From positions 496,001 through 560,000 of the forward strand of contig NC_051124.1 in assembly GCF_014839805.1 (NCBI RefSeq): a DNA stretch of 64,000 nucleotides. The letters run 5' to 3'. The position numbers and the translations under genes were made by a program. The stretch is from Manduca sexta. Lineage: Eukaryota > Arthropoda > Insecta > Lepidoptera > Sphingidae. The notes under the pieces were generated by a model that saw nothing but the letters and a program-made list of their open reading frames with translations, did not search any database and had not been told where the DNA came from. Of this stretch, positions 23,205 through 35,196 are shown one piece after another. The first letter of the stretch is position 1. Every line of letters begins with the position of its first letter.

Positions 23205-23367
23205 GTTTACAACCAAAATCCCATAGACCCGATTCCTACCGGCTTCCCTTTTAGGTTTATTTACTTTTATTTAAGATTTTATTTTCAGTTTGATTGGCCG
23301 CAATATGTTACTTATGCACTTTTTTTTGCACGAGTTACCTTTTTAAAAATTTCACCTTTCGCAACTG
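23205..23367 (+). mobile_element. hAT-like MITE, family T, copy 3
   Basis: Carries 'CCGATTCCTACCGGCTTCCC' and 'TTTTAGGTTTATTTAC', and ends 'CACCTTTCGCAACTG'. The left terminus is decayed. Confidence 0.7.
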
Positions 23368-23802
23368 CTGTACACTATAGTCTGCATACCTCTACCGCCA
23401 TGAAGTTCAGATTGTACCAACCAGCTCAGACCAGCTAACAATGATTGTAATTACGATTAACAAACAGTCGGGTCAGTCGACAATGATTGTAATGTAGCTT
23501 GTAGTGAAACGAGAACACAGTTCGACTCGCGGATCCTGTTTCAGTTAACTCTCGCTCCCGACACCGGTGATATGTCATCGCACTGAGATCTCCAGTATGG
23601 CATCTTGACTTCGAAGCAGATACTTAGCTTACCTATACAAAATAGTTAATGAAATTAAAGCCGTATGTAACCTAATTTTCGGACGATGGAAATATTTTAT
23701 GCCAGAAATTGCCAGCATCATATTTTTTTGATACACCTTCATTGGAAAATATCGATCATTGATTACCGATCAGAGTCCTCATTGATATTGTTTGTTTTTG
23801 CT

Positions 23803-23975
23803 CATTATTAGCACGGAGTCTTGAATTTGTGCTCGATAAGGCGATAGGCTCGCCCCCTGTCATATCATAAGACGGAACACACAAGATGAAAATTGGGTGT
23901 CCGGGCTGCACCTGCCTAATCTTTCGGGCATATAGGGTGATCTGAATCAATAAATAAATGTGTGTGTTCAAAAAT
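23803..23975 (+). mobile_element. SINE family X, 3' part
   Basis: Contains 'GGCGATAGGCTCGCCCCCTG', 'GACGGAACACACAAGATGAA' and a decayed 'CTTTCGGGCATATAGGG' block. The head is missing. Confidence 0.7.
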
Positions 23976-24544
23976 AAAGCAAAAATCTTTTGATGCACAT
24001 TACTGTCTCTACCATTCTCTCGCGTTAACTCTACGCACCGAGAATGCCTAATTTCCCCATTTAAATAAATTACAATATAGTCCACAAGTCACGCGTGCGA
24101 CTGACGGCCCACCACAAACAGATGCCCCCTCTTTAAAATCGTATAGAAACTCCCTTAAGCTTTATTTGAAAGAGTAGCGGTAAGTTCGGACGTCTGTTGT
24201 CAGACTAAAGTTTGAGCGCTTTATGAGTAGATTGCAAAAGTTTTGTTTTTGTAGGAAAGGATTAATAATGTTCTTTGAGTTTTTACAGAATGGCTTATTA
24301 ATGTTTTTTTTCCTAGATATATATATTTTTTGTAATATCACTGGAATAAAATAAAAAAAAAATTGACTTTGTGCAAATTACTAAATGTTCCAGATACCAA
24401 AACATATTTCAGAATCATATAAATACTTTTCTTGTCGCCAAAATCAATCAGGTGGCTTCTTTAAATCTATTATTATTATAAAACTATGTTCATATTATTA
24501 TTAAGGTTTAATATATATTCATGAATTTTATTTGCATTATCTAT
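23976..24544. other. AT-rich intergenic DNA
   Basis: No gene or repeat recognised. Confidence 0.4.
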
Positions 24545-24710
24545 CAGTGGCAAAGGGTGTTTTCAGAAAAGGCAGCCTACTATGCTATAAATATAATTTT
24601 TTTATTTATTGTTAATAAAATTTATTTGAATAGTTTTTTTATATATAATCCGAATAATATATAATCCGAGAATCCGACAGAAATCGGGTTATATGGACCC
24701 TTCACCACGG
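24545..24710 (-). mobile_element. hAT-like MITE, family T, copy 4 with 8-bp duplication
   Basis: Starts CAGTGGCAAAGGGTG and ends CCCTTCACCACGG. Flanks TTATCTAT (24537-24544) and TTATCTAG (24711-24718) match at 7 of 8 bases. The interior is AT-rich with an 'AGAAATCGGGTTATATGGAC' block near the right end. Confidence 0.8.
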
Positions 24711-24823
24711 TTATCTAGTCCCTCCCAATCTCATAGCCCTACTTAATTTTATATTCATAAGAAATAAGTTTAACACGTACGTGAAACTAACATCAAAATC
24801 TATTTAGTAATTTCACTGGTGGT

Positions 24824-25256
24824 AGGTGTCTCATATGTAAGAGTCCGCCTAAGTAGGTACCACTGCAATGTCTATTTCTGCCGCCAAAAGGCTTGTGTAG
24901 CCACGGTTGTGGTCCGGTTTGAGGACATTGTAGCCAGTGTAACTTCTGGACATAATAAGACTCAACATCTCATGTCTAAGACATGACGAGCGCAGTGGAA
25001 TACCGTATAATATTTGGTAATTCAAGGTGTCAGATGGCGTTTCTACTTGTTATGTACGCAAGGAGAAGTGAAACGGCTCGCAGTTGATTACGCACTGAGG
25101 TTTAATTCGTAATGTGACAGTGGACGCAGCCACTAACTAATTGTCTATGCCTACCTATAGCTATACATAACACTACTGTTTATGGGCGGTCGTATCGGTT
25201 ACAATCAGGCGAACGGCAAGCTAGTCTCGTCATTCAAGGCAATAAAAAAAAAAAAA
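24824..25256 (+). mobile_element. LINE 3' end or LINE-derived SINE, family W, longest copy
   Basis: Begins ACTGGTGGTAGGTGTCTCAT, runs through 'AGTCCGCCTAAGTAGGTACC', 'CTTCTGGACATAATAAGACT' and 'GGGCGGTCGTATCGGTTACA', and ends AATAAAAAAAAAAAA. This layout is the well-known moth LINE 3' region. About 130 bp at 25048-25178 interrupts the block 'GTTTCTACT/GTTTATGGGCGG' that is continuous in the 30.5 and 35.9 kb copies, so an unidentified sequence has been inserted there. Confidence 0.8.
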
Positions 25257-26077
25257 CAAATTACAAGAAGCAAACGCGTATAAATTTACTTTACCGTCTA
25301 CTCACGTATAGATAAAATGATGAAACCCTTTTAATTTTATTCCGACTTTACCCAAAGCTCATAACCCTTAAATCGCATCAATCAGTAAACAGAAATATAG
25401 CCTGCATTAACGTGTTCAATGTAGCGTCAGACAAAAGGACCCATCCCACGCAGGCACCACGCGTGGGATAATGGTGGGGGTTGGTGCCTTCGCTAATAGG
25501 GTCACGTCTGCTAGTGTTGGGATGGCAGTTTATGTTTTTTCGGGCGATTGATTTTGGTTAAAATTTATTTTGGTAGTTTCAATAATATTGGTATTGTATT
25601 AATTATTTGAATTTCAGTTGAAAAACGACGTAGATCAGATGTTATCAGACGTCAAATTCCTAATGAATTATTGTTTTATATCGGTATTGTTATTAACAAT
25701 AAATTTGTATTTTTAAATATACATCTCTACATTTTTTTTGGGCCAGAAACCAGTATTTTACTCATAACATATTTTTTGTAATACAAATTTTTATCACAGA
25801 AGAATATAAAAAATACAAAGAGCATTAAAATATTTTCCCCTATTCCTTTCCATGACCCAAACTTTTAACGTTGGTCACTCAAAGTGACCACTATTTAAAA
25901 ACCGTCCACGCCAGCGACGTCACTACACGTCCAGTGTGCACGGGTGGCCGATCAAAAGAGCTTCCGCTGTCCTCACGAGCCCTTCTCAAATTGTGCTTAT
26001 ACGGCGGTGATCTCTTGTACCGTTGTGTTTGAGAACGTCATTACACGATATATCTATTTAATGATATCGCCTTTTAC
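25257..26077. other. Intergenic DNA
   Basis: No gene recognised. A GC-richer stretch at 25430-25530 includes the near-palindrome CATCCCACGC...GCGTGGGATA. Confidence 0.4.
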
Positions 26078-26246
26078 TCTGGAGGTGATTACCTCTCGAC
26101 AGACGACACAGTTATGCCGGCATGTTGGAACCAGATATATCATTCATCCGGACCGCGACACTTACGTGGGCCCCTCTGGCGTTTTTTAACACCTTGTATA
26201 CAGTGGTCGCTATCCGGGTGGATATGGAATATATGCTATCACCAGC
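26078..26246 (+). mobile_element. Repeat family Z, copy (5' truncated)
   Basis: Starts inside the hairpin (CTGGAGGTGATTACCTCTCG), then 'GTTATGCCGGCATGTTGGAA', 'ACTTACGTGGGCCCCTCTGG', 'CAGTGGTCGCTATCCGGGTG' and an end at ATCACCAGC. Confidence 0.8.
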
Positions 26247-28160
26247 AAAAGTCAAAATTATATCAAATAGAAATATCTCAATTAACATATTATTTAATCT
26301 ACCAACTAATTCAAGTAATAGCCGGTATCGCAACCATTTTGCCTTTTTGTGGCGTCAGTGAGCTGCAATTTCAGATATTGTACAATTGTCTTAGCGAAGT
26401 AAGTCATTCGTGGAAGTTATAATACCAGTTACATGGAGTAAAACACAACCCGTATTTTAAACAATAGACTAATAAAGTATATTTTTATTTATTTAAATAA
26501 AGTTCCGAAAACACAGATTTCTTATTTTATAAACTTGAATCACATTTTGACGTGTTTAATAATATCATTAGTATACAGAAATATTTTCAGTACCAACTAC
26601 TTCATAATAATTCCTTATCGCACGATACCGAACATAAATGTACATCAACGAATACGTTACAACGTAAACAAAAATAAACAAGTGATTTATTTAAATTGCT
26701 CTCCTCAATTGCAGAAAATGGCAAAATAATTCACATAATTTTTCAACAACATTCGAACTTCAACACCGCAGTCATCATCAATCTCGTTAACTACCGAGCT
26801 ATAGACCCCATCATACAACTGAAAGTAACGTAATCGACTGAAAAATTAAACAGCCCCGGGCGATTTCAAAGAACTCCTTCGTAGCGCGTAGCTCCGTAGC
26901 GTCGTAGCTAGCACTCACGCTACGGAATTCGTAGCGTAACGACCCTTCAGTGGGTTTATTTATTTCATCCCTCGAGAATACTATTAGATAATTATTAGTC
27001 TTATCTGAAGCAATGGCCTGTTCTTCAGAAAGATTAAATTACGTCACAATCCTATTTATTTGTAAAGATCTTCAGACAGGAATTGTGGTTTCTAAGCTGG
27101 TTATTTAGGATCTACTATTTCTTGAAGGATTTCAATCCAGTATCACTTGAGTTTGGAGGTAACTTGTCCCCCTGTCTAGTAACTAGAGTACATACAATAT
27201 ACGATCAGTGTAAACATTTGCCAAAGACTTGGGCTCTACCCGTGAGTTTAAATTTTAGATACTAAATATATTGAAGGATGTTCATATTTGTTTCAAACTC
27301 AGTAAAGGAAAAAATAGACATACATATTCACTCATTGAATCATTTCTTTTATATGTAGAGATATTGACAGATTTTGTTAAAAGTGGTTCATGGTTTATAC
27401 AGCTTATTTTCGTACCTTAAACCGTTTTTTTTATTTTCCAAAGTGCAAATTAATACAGGCAAATTAATTAAGTAAATTAATTACAAGTCTTTATTTTCTC
27501 CAGATCATTTACTTGTTAGATCTAGTAAACTCATGTTATATCTAATAGGTTTTTTGTTAACCTCGCTATTGGAACATTGCATAAGCTCTACTAAGAATGC
27601 GACTATGGAATGGTTTATAGAGTTTCAAGTGCAGTAAAAAGTTTCTGTGTTGAAAGAACTTTTCATTAGAGCAGTAATTTACTTTTTCTTTACCATAAGA
27701 AACTGTTGAACTTTTGTTAGCATTTTCATTCAGGTAATAAAAATGCTAAATTTTTATTTTGGAGACCTATGCAAGTTTTACAAGACTAAAATATATTTGT
27801 ACTCGATGTAGCAATAGATTCACCTCCAATCATAAAATGTAAGTACATTAAGTTCTGCCGTTAGTGTTACGAACTATTTATGTAAATAATTAATTATCAA
27901 CACAATAGATGCAATTGTCACTAACCACAACAATGATACAATCAATGCAGGTTTGAGTTTGTTTGATAAGACATCGCGTGTGCAATACAGGTGGATCCAA
28001 GAGTCATTCGCTCAAGGGGTTAACTTTACAGCCCTTGGTTGCATCGAAGTGTGGCAATGACCGCCGCAGCGCATCACGGCATCCTTCCTCCGTCCTTTTC
28101 TCTCATTAACCAAGTTTACACTCCCGATTATTGTCGTCCTGCTCTGCCGGAAAACCGCCA
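26247..28160. other. Intergenic DNA with a CGTAGC cluster
   Basis: AT-rich without a recognisable gene. At 26878-26938 there are six CGTAGC hexamers on either strand, including the exact inverted pair CGCTACG / CGTAGCG around GAATT (26918-26936). Confidence 0.4.
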
Positions 28161-28178
28161 GTGATGTTACCATCACAG

Positions 28179-28214
28179 TCAGTTTACGTCGCGCGGCCGC
28201 GACGGACGGACGTG
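28179..28214 (+). promoter_or_regulatory. TATA-less core promoter: initiator plus DPE
   Basis: TCAGTT at 28179-28184 is a perfect arthropod initiator with its A at 28181. Counting from that A as +1, bases +28 to +34 (28208-28214) are GGACGTG, an exact match to the downstream promoter element consensus RGWCGTG at its required position. No TATA box lies at -30. The surrounding 28030-28260 is CpG-rich (CGTCGCGCGGCCGCGACGG). Initiator and DPE are seen directly; use as a promoter is inferred. Confidence 0.75.
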
Positions 28215-28356
28215 TGGGGCTTGTTCTTGTTTTCTCTCGTATTCGTATCGCGAGTGATTTTTTAACTTGAGTCAACTTTGAGTGCGTGAAGTTTGTGTGT
28301 GTTTGAATCGAGTGGATTGTGATGTGCGTGTGATTGGTTGGTTTTCGTTTTGTTTG
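28181..28356 (+). other. Probable non-coding first exon (5' UTR)
   Basis: From the inferred start at 28181 the sequence runs to a perfect donor GTAAGT at 28357-28362. The only ATG inside opens a four-codon frame (ATGTGCGTGTGA), so this exon would be untranslated. The next good exon on the same strand is 47752-48231, which would make a first intron of about 19.4 kb; that link is inference. A 125-codon minus-strand frame over this region is judged to be a by-product of its composition. Confidence 0.55.
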
Positions 28357-28362
28357 GTAAGT

Positions 28363-30514
28363 TGTTTGTAAACAGTTAGTGTGGATCATTAATTAATTAA
28401 TTAACTAAAATTGTCAGTTGATTTTTATATAATAAATCCAAAGAGGTTATTTTTGGTTATATAGACATTGAGTAGTTATAAAATGTATTAATATAGTATG
28501 CATTTAAAGTATTTTTTATGCCATATTTTTATAAGTCTCTACAAAGATGACTGCGTACTTATTGTAATTAGAACAATATGTGACTTTGGTTTGTTTATAA
28601 AATGTTTGCAACCTGTTACAATAATTTCTTACGGAGCTTAAAGTACAATCCGGAAAGGTCCCTAAAGGTCCAAAAAGGTAAAGGATAGAGCGTTTACAAC
28701 CCTCTCATTACAGCTTCAATTGAATTTAATGAGTTGTATAAACTGTTTCATGCAATTTGTGTTGGAGAGCTTAAGTTTCACAATTGACCGTGTGAAAGCC
28801 TGTAATTTTTGATAATAGAGATGATTGTTATAATGTGACAACTTACAATAAAGACTCTACCGAAACTTGTAGAATTCATTTGTTGATGAAACATTAACAT
28901 ATGTTTTTTATGTAATTTATGAAAGTATTCTCTAAAAATAGAAGAAAAGCTATACATGTAAACAAGGAACACATTATTGACAAATTCCGAAAACCTAATT
29001 TATTCATATTTGTGAATAGCATTAAATATAAAATAGATTAGTAAACAGTACGATCATATTAATTTAATATGCGCTTATACAATTTTCAAGAAACAAAAAA
29101 AAATATTTCTGAAAATAATACCATAAATATAGGAAATAGGTATATGATAATTATTTAAATGAAAAGCTGTAGTCTATTTAGTTGTCTCAATGTCGAAATT
29201 ATAAGTAAGCTCTCAATGCCTTGTTCGTCTACATTTCGTCTGTTGAGTGATTGTGCGTCTCTCTCTTGTTGACATTTTTTCTTGAATTGCACTACGCCTT
29301 TCTTGAAGACCAGTATAGTTACTTTGCTCTACCTGAAAAAAATAAGGAAATTTATCATGTCGGATAACTTTTATGCTTTTTTTATAATCGTCTAAAATGT
29401 AACTATATGTCGAAAAATACTTTTTGGATTATATATGAATGAAACAAAGCTTTCAGTGCTTTTACAGACAAGCTATGTATATGATCGTTGAGGCATTTTA
29501 ATATGAATTTTAGAATACATGTAATTGTGTCATATTGCGTAAAATGATAATGTTTTAATAAAATGTAATTTCCTTCGTGCATTAATATATTATCTATATA
29601 ATGATAATTATAATCATAAGCTCGGGTCTGAACCAATAAACGGATATAGTTTTGACAATTCATGGTCCATAGACCTTATATTTGCCTCATGATGTCTATA
29701 ATACAGTAAAAACAAAAAAGGTATAATGCACACCTGATAAAGGTGTTTTTTAAATCGAAAAAGTAGCTCTTGTTTTTTTGACCTAGGAATCGTATTCGGG
29801 ACAACTAGTGTCACGACTTAAGTGACACAACACGAACGAGGCAATCTACAAAATGCACTGCCATTTAATTTTACACGGGTAGTTTGCGTGCTGAATTATT
29901 TAGGCAGTTATGGCGTACGGCATAAAGATATGTTGGTAGAATCATCGAGTAATTGGGTACACATTGTGGAGGCTTTATTTCGGATATGAATTGGTATCAG
30001 CAAATTAAATTACTATATTTACCACATTATTGACTCAGTAGTATATTTCCGCTTTATACGATTAACCACCAACCATAAATATTGTACCAGGTAAGACAAG
30101 TACAATAAAAAAGTGACTTTCCATGCCTTACATTTGAGTTCAATATAGCGATGGATATATTCTGTCCGGAATAGACTTTAGGTATTGGTCTTATTTCTTA
30201 AATACACTGACACGAGACCAATGACGAGGGTACTAGAACTGTCTCTACAATAACAACTTCAAGTGTCGGCTATACATCTCTAAACTTAATAAGGTCAAGT
30301 TGTCTGCTTCCAATAACCTTACTCTATCAATTTGTCATGTAGGTTTTTTTGTATTAGATCGACTCTACCAAACATTTTGTGGAAAAACTAGGTTTGATAA
30401 GGCTTTATAATTTAGATTGTTAGGTATTATTATAAGAGTCTAGTTGTATGTTTTTTTATGATCTGACCAAAATAAAATCACAGTTTTTTATTTATCGAAA
30501 CAACTTCGTTTATT
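28363..30514. other. Putative intron DNA, AT-rich
   Basis: No recognisable exon, repeat or RNA gene. Short ORFs at 28778-28972 and 29403-29814 (-) show no domain features. Confidence 0.4.
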
Positions 30515-30712
30515 TGTAGCCAGTGTAACTATTGGGCATTATAAGACTTAACATCTCATGTCTCAGGATGGCGAGCGCTGTGAAATACCAAACAATGCTT
30601 TGTGATTCAAAGTGTTGGATGGTGTTTCTACTATTTTTGGGCGGTCGTTTTGCTTACCATCAGGCGAACGACAAGCACGTCTCGTCATTCAAAGCAATAT
30701 AAAAATAAAAAA
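30515..30712 (+). mobile_element. Family W 3' end, copy
   Basis: TGTAGCCAGTGTAACTATTG to GTCATTCAAAGCAATATAAA; the 'GTGTTGGATGGTGTTTCTAC' and 'TTACCATCAGGCGAACGACA' blocks are intact. Confidence 0.8.
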
Positions 30713-31589
30713 CACAGTGAGCATGGAATTTGTACCTAATGGTAAATTGCTTATTACCTAGCATATCTTGGAATATATTTGGAGATAAAGGAGTGAGCGT
30801 ACACTAAATAATGACCAGGTAACATTTTGTAACTCTACCATGGCGCGACACCGTTGAAGTACGTAATATTAATAGGATATTATACAACTAAGGGCTTGTT
30901 ACCAAACGGGGAAGGGAACCCCGTCACTCGATACTGAAGCCATACTCTCCAGACTGTGCGGTGTCTGTCTTTGTGTAGAGATAAGTAGCGAAAGTAATTA
31001 TTATGATACCCATATAATATGAATTGGAATCTTGTTTTACAAATATTGGATCAAAATATGTAGAGTTTGTGATTGTTGGCTCTCGTTTCGCAAATATTGG
31101 ACGTTGGATCAGAATGTAGAGCATTTGTATTTTTAAGCGATTGTTTCCAGGATTTTAAAAACAATGAGCAAATTGCAAATAGTGTAAAAAGGTATGTCAA
31201 TAACTACTAAAATAAACAGTTTGTTTTGTGTTCGGATTGTTATATCATCAATATCGTATTCAAGCTTATACCTTTATGGAAGGGTAGGCAGAGATATTTA
31301 TGGGTCAAAGAGCTTATTTTTGTTCAATAATGAGACACGAGGAAACTAATCAACTTACGATAACAATTCTTTTGACTAATTCACGTGTAGTTTTTGATTA
31401 GAAAATCCTAAATCACTTCATATAAAATTTTAATGAGGTTCCTGATTCCATTTCCAGGTCTATTTCATTAAAGCTGAATTTGCGCAAGCATTTGACATTA
31501 TCTAAACATATCTCTGATCACCATAAAAATTTAATCCCTTCAGCCGAGTTTCGGCTATGACGCTCAATTTCAACGGAGATCAGCCAGGT
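30713..31589. other. Putative intron DNA
   Basis: No gene recognised. A decayed X 3' piece (-) is likely at 31263-31300 (GGAAGGGTAGGCAGAGATA). Confidence 0.4.
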
Positions 31590-31877
31590 ACGCAGAAGAT
31601 TTATAGTGCACAAGTCTGTGTACACTCAGTTCCTTCAATCTCATAGTCCAGGGAGACTACAATGACCGAAAAGAGACAGGACAAATGACTTTTCGTGCCC
31701 TCCCAAGCACGGGGGTATAACACACCACCAACATCCTGACTCCAAGCTGCGACTGAGTAATTTTTAAGATGCAACAACCTAGTCACAATTTTTGACCCAA
31801 CCTGGGATCCGAACCCAGAATCTAAACGCGGTAGTTTTATTAGTACCCCGTACGTACAGCGATTTTCCTCAGAGGCA
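31590..31877 (-). mobile_element. tRNA-like SINE, family Y
   Basis: On the minus strand a B-box-like GGGTTCGGATCCCAGGTTGG follows an A-box-like region, then a body unlike S or X (containing 'GTTGGTGGTGTGTTATACCC'). An S-family SINE has inserted beside or within it: the S duplication GTCACCATATTA begins at its edge. Single copy in this window. Confidence 0.5.
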
Positions 31878-32214
31878 GTCACCATATTATAATAATAATA
31901 TCAGCCCTGTATTATATACTTGCCCACTGCTGAGCACGGGCCTCCTCTACTACTGAGAGGGATTAGGCCTTAGTCCACCACGCTGGCCTAGTGCGGATTG
32001 GTAGACTTCACACACCTTCGAACTTCTCAGATGTGCAGGTTTCCTCACGATGTTTTCCTTCACCGTTAAAGCGAACGATAAATTCACAAAGAATACACAC
32101 ATGATTTTTAGAAAAGTCAGAGGTGTGTGCCCTTGGGATTTGAACCTGCGGACATTCGTCTTGGCAGTCCGTTCCACACCCAACTAGGCTATCGCCGCGT
32201 CCGTCACCATATTA
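31878..32214 (-). mobile_element. SINE family S, near-consensus copy with 12-bp duplication
   Basis: Perfect target-site duplication GTCACCATATTA at 31878-31889 and 32203-32214. The minus-strand body starts GGCGATAGCCTAGTTGG (A box), with CGCAGGTTCAAATCCC (B box), and ends GGGCTGATATTATTATTA. It is nearly identical to the 44.5 kb copy apart from a short internal deletion, so both are young. Confidence 0.95.
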
Positions 32215-33330
32215 CTACCATAAAATTATTCCAATAACAATTCCTATAACAAAATCGAACCTACATACAGAAGCATAACCAATCGATACATAAATACGCG
32301 TGCAGCTAATCGAGCCGGTAATCGAACTTGGGACCGTGCGTGACCCGCCTAACGTTACTAAATGACTATAAGCAATTCACTTTGATTATTTTATAAGTTT
32401 CGAGTGTACTAAATTATTGGAAAATATGTTTGGAGCGTATGAAAAGCTTTCATATTTTCTTACGAAACTAACTATGTTGTAAACGACATTCGAGATTTTT
32501 TATTCATTATTCAGTCATAGTTTATGCTTGCGGCTTCATCATTGTAGTATCTGTTTGTAATAAATATTAAAAATAAGTCCTAATTTGGGATTTTGATTTT
32601 ATTAAAACAATATTTCTTCGCGTGTTTTGTTTGTAATAGTAAATAACTTCTCATCAAGCCATGGTATGCCTAAATATTTTTTCTATTTCCCATTACCCAG
32701 TTCCTATACGATACTTTACTCGTCCAGAGGCCCATATAAGGAATGCGTACTCATAATTCCAAGGAGGTCGACCAAATATTTCGGTCGCCCATATTAATAA
32801 TATCGATTAGACCGACTCCCTGAACGGCTGTTTTTCCCTTTCTTTCCGTAATTGTGTGTATATTTGTGTAGATAAGGGTCATGTTTCTTAATATATTGGC
32901 AGGGTAGCATATAGCTTCAGTATGTATCGATATTCCTTTAGTACTGTTTGCTGGTGGTAGGATATATTTTAGAAAGGCGACTTCGTTACAGCTTCCGTGC
33001 TGTTTTGCCATGTGAGAATAAAAATATCATCTACACCCATAGAGGCAATGAAAAGGAAAGTCCAAAAACATGCCTTAATTCGCCAGTGACGAGGGTGCCG
33101 CCCGATGACCTCCATTATTCATTTTAACGGCACAATTTATGCGCTGCTGTTAATCAGATGGTTTTCACTTACGTGTGTGATCGGGGATAGGTTCGGTTTT
33201 CCATTAAAGAGACCTTTATTGGATGCTGATACATCAGTGAGTTATTGACGAATATTGATGATTAGAAAATATTTTTTGAGTTCCTTAATCAAGTGTATTT
33301 TAGGATTGGTTGTTTTAAATGTATGAATGA
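32215..33330. other. Putative intron DNA
   Basis: A tRNA-like remnant (-) lies at about 32300-32370 (GTCCCAAGTTCGATTACCGG). A 24-bp Z 3' end (-) sits at 32950-32973 (GCTGGTGGTAGGATATATTT). No gene recognised. Confidence 0.4.
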
Positions 33331-33590
33331 GATACTGGAATTCCCCGGCTTCCCCGGAATTCCCCAGCTTAGTGACTGCTGGGCCCTGGAGGTAATAAGA
33401 AGGGGACATCTAGGCAAGGAAGTGTGAGGGAATGAGAAGGAAGCTTCTTAGTATGACGGGAAATCTAGAAAATGTTCACGAACCTTCGTGGGTCTCAATG
33501 TGAATTGGCAACCACGAGGTATATATACACACCTAACTATGTGCCTAGGGACGCGACAAATGTCCCGTGCATGGGCGTGCATTTGGTGTG
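33331..33590 (+). repeat. Repeat family R, copy 1
   Basis: Shares order and sequence with 43422-43657: 'GGAATTCCCCAGCTTAGTGA', 'GGGCCCTGGAGG', 'CTCAATGTGAATTGGCAACC', 'GAGGTATATATACACACC', 'GCGACAAATGTCCCGTGCAT'. The class is unknown; no terminal repeats or tail were found. Confidence 0.75.
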
Positions 33591-34319
33591 GAGACCGAGC
33601 GCACAAGAATTGCCTCGGGGAAGATTGGTTGGTTGGAATTGCCAGGAATATTTTAATAACCAGGGTAGCACCAGAATGATCAAGGTTGTTTCATTATTTG
33701 ATTTTTCAAAATAATCTGAATACATTGGAATTCTTCTGTTCTCTTATTAACAATGCGCGTATATTAACAATAAAGAGCCTACTAAAATCGCAGATTAAAA
33801 ATTCACCGTCGTGGTACATGTAATATAAAAAAAAGTGCTTAAAACATAGTCCATGTCCCAACCGAGACAACACGGGTGTCCATCTCAGGAAGCTGTGTTA
33901 AGAGAATCCAGACACTGCACTGGTTTTCAATGTCATGACCTAATGTAATAGCTCATGGACGCCAATTCGAAGGACAAAATTGCTGTCACAACTTTTTTCA
34001 TTTGGCCATGTCCATAGGTAAACTTCGCTATTTTAAACAAACTCTTTACACACTGCTGTCTTCAATGTTTTCTTCACCATTAAAACTGAATAACCTTAAA
34101 ACATAATATGGGTCTCGCAAGCTGTACAGCCAATCCGATCCCAAAGACCGTGCGGTGACAAAGTCCCGGCATGAGGGTTAGCTGTAATAGTTTCCGGTCC
34201 GCCGGGCGGACTTATTACATCCGCTTCCGGCCGAATGGCGACCATCGAGATGATAATCCATTACGTTGCAGTTAATTGAATGTGTTTCAATTATTTTTTG
34301 CGTAAACGGTGATGGATAG
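33591..34319. other. Putative intron DNA
   Basis: No gene recognised. A C/G-rich patch near 34195-34250 has TCCGCCGGGCGGA, a short palindrome. Confidence 0.4.
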
Positions 34320-34427
34320 CAGTAGCGAAGGATGAAGTTTTTCAAAAAGTAACCCGACTATCATATAAGTGTATAAATGCGTCTGCAAATTGTTGTAATG
34401 ATAATTAGATTTTACCATTCGCCACTG
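34320..34427 (+). mobile_element. hAT-like MITE, family T, copy 5 (short)
   Basis: CAGTAGCGAAGGATG to CCATTCGCCACTG, 108 bp; internal 'TTTTTCAAAAAGTAACCCGA' matches other copies. Flanks ATGGATAG and ATGAATGT match only loosely (6 of 8). Confidence 0.7.
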
Positions 34428-35196
34428 ATGAATGTGGTGGGTTTGTATATTACTGAGTAGAAACAAACAAGCTATGTACCAAGGACCATAGCTAAGATGC
34501 CTTTCTACAATCGCTAACGCTAATGAAAAACGACAAAAACGTATGGGAATGATAAATTTTATCGATAAATTTATCGCTAGAATATGTCATTCATACATAA
34601 CGTTAGTTACGGTTATTGGTATGTATATTCGCTGCGGCTCCAGAGATTGTACGAGTTCACGCAGAGTATAAGAATTGTGGTGTTCTTGGTTCGATTACCA
34701 GCTCGGCTAATACTTTGAATGGATTTTCTGACACTATTTTCCGAGATTTATTTTTAAAAAGAGCTAATGCCGGAAAGATAGCGCGCAATGCATACCAAGC
34801 GTATTGTAATGTTTTGTAATATTAATAGTCTCAAGTAGGAGAGGAAAGAAGGCAAGATGATAATAATGATGATTTACAATTGTTGGAGTATAGGCAGTCC
34901 TGGCGTCACATAGATGACTTGGCGGGTTTGGGGAGTGAAGGCAAACTACATTTTATTATATTAGAACAAATACTTATTTATTAGAAGATCATTTTTCGTC
35001 AAAACCACTATCAGAAAAGACAACACGGAGAATTCTGGAACAACTGAACATTTTTATCATTCTAATTTCAACAATTCAAATATTATGTAGCCAGCTCTCA
35101 CAACATCAAGAGGCTTTGTGTTTATTTATGTAACTTCATCAACTTTAACCATTTTCTTGTATATATTTTCTTATACGTGCACGCCAAAGTCAGCCT
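34428..35196. other. Putative intron DNA
   Basis: A 14-bp palindrome CGATAAATTTATCG occurs at about 34561. A 67-codon frame at 34616-34819 (+) reads VRVHAEYKNCGVLGSITSSA and resembles no family I recognise. Confidence 0.35.

Noticed and set aside
28012..28389. 125-codon minus-strand ORF over the promoter region
   Set aside because: His/Thr-rich composition mirrors the TG-rich plus strand; no motif, and it overlaps a much better supported initiator/DPE promoter and splice donor on the other strand.
31950..32183. 77-codon minus-strand ORF shared with 44530-44778
   Set aside because: The identity comes from the two copies of SINE family S; it is not a gene family.
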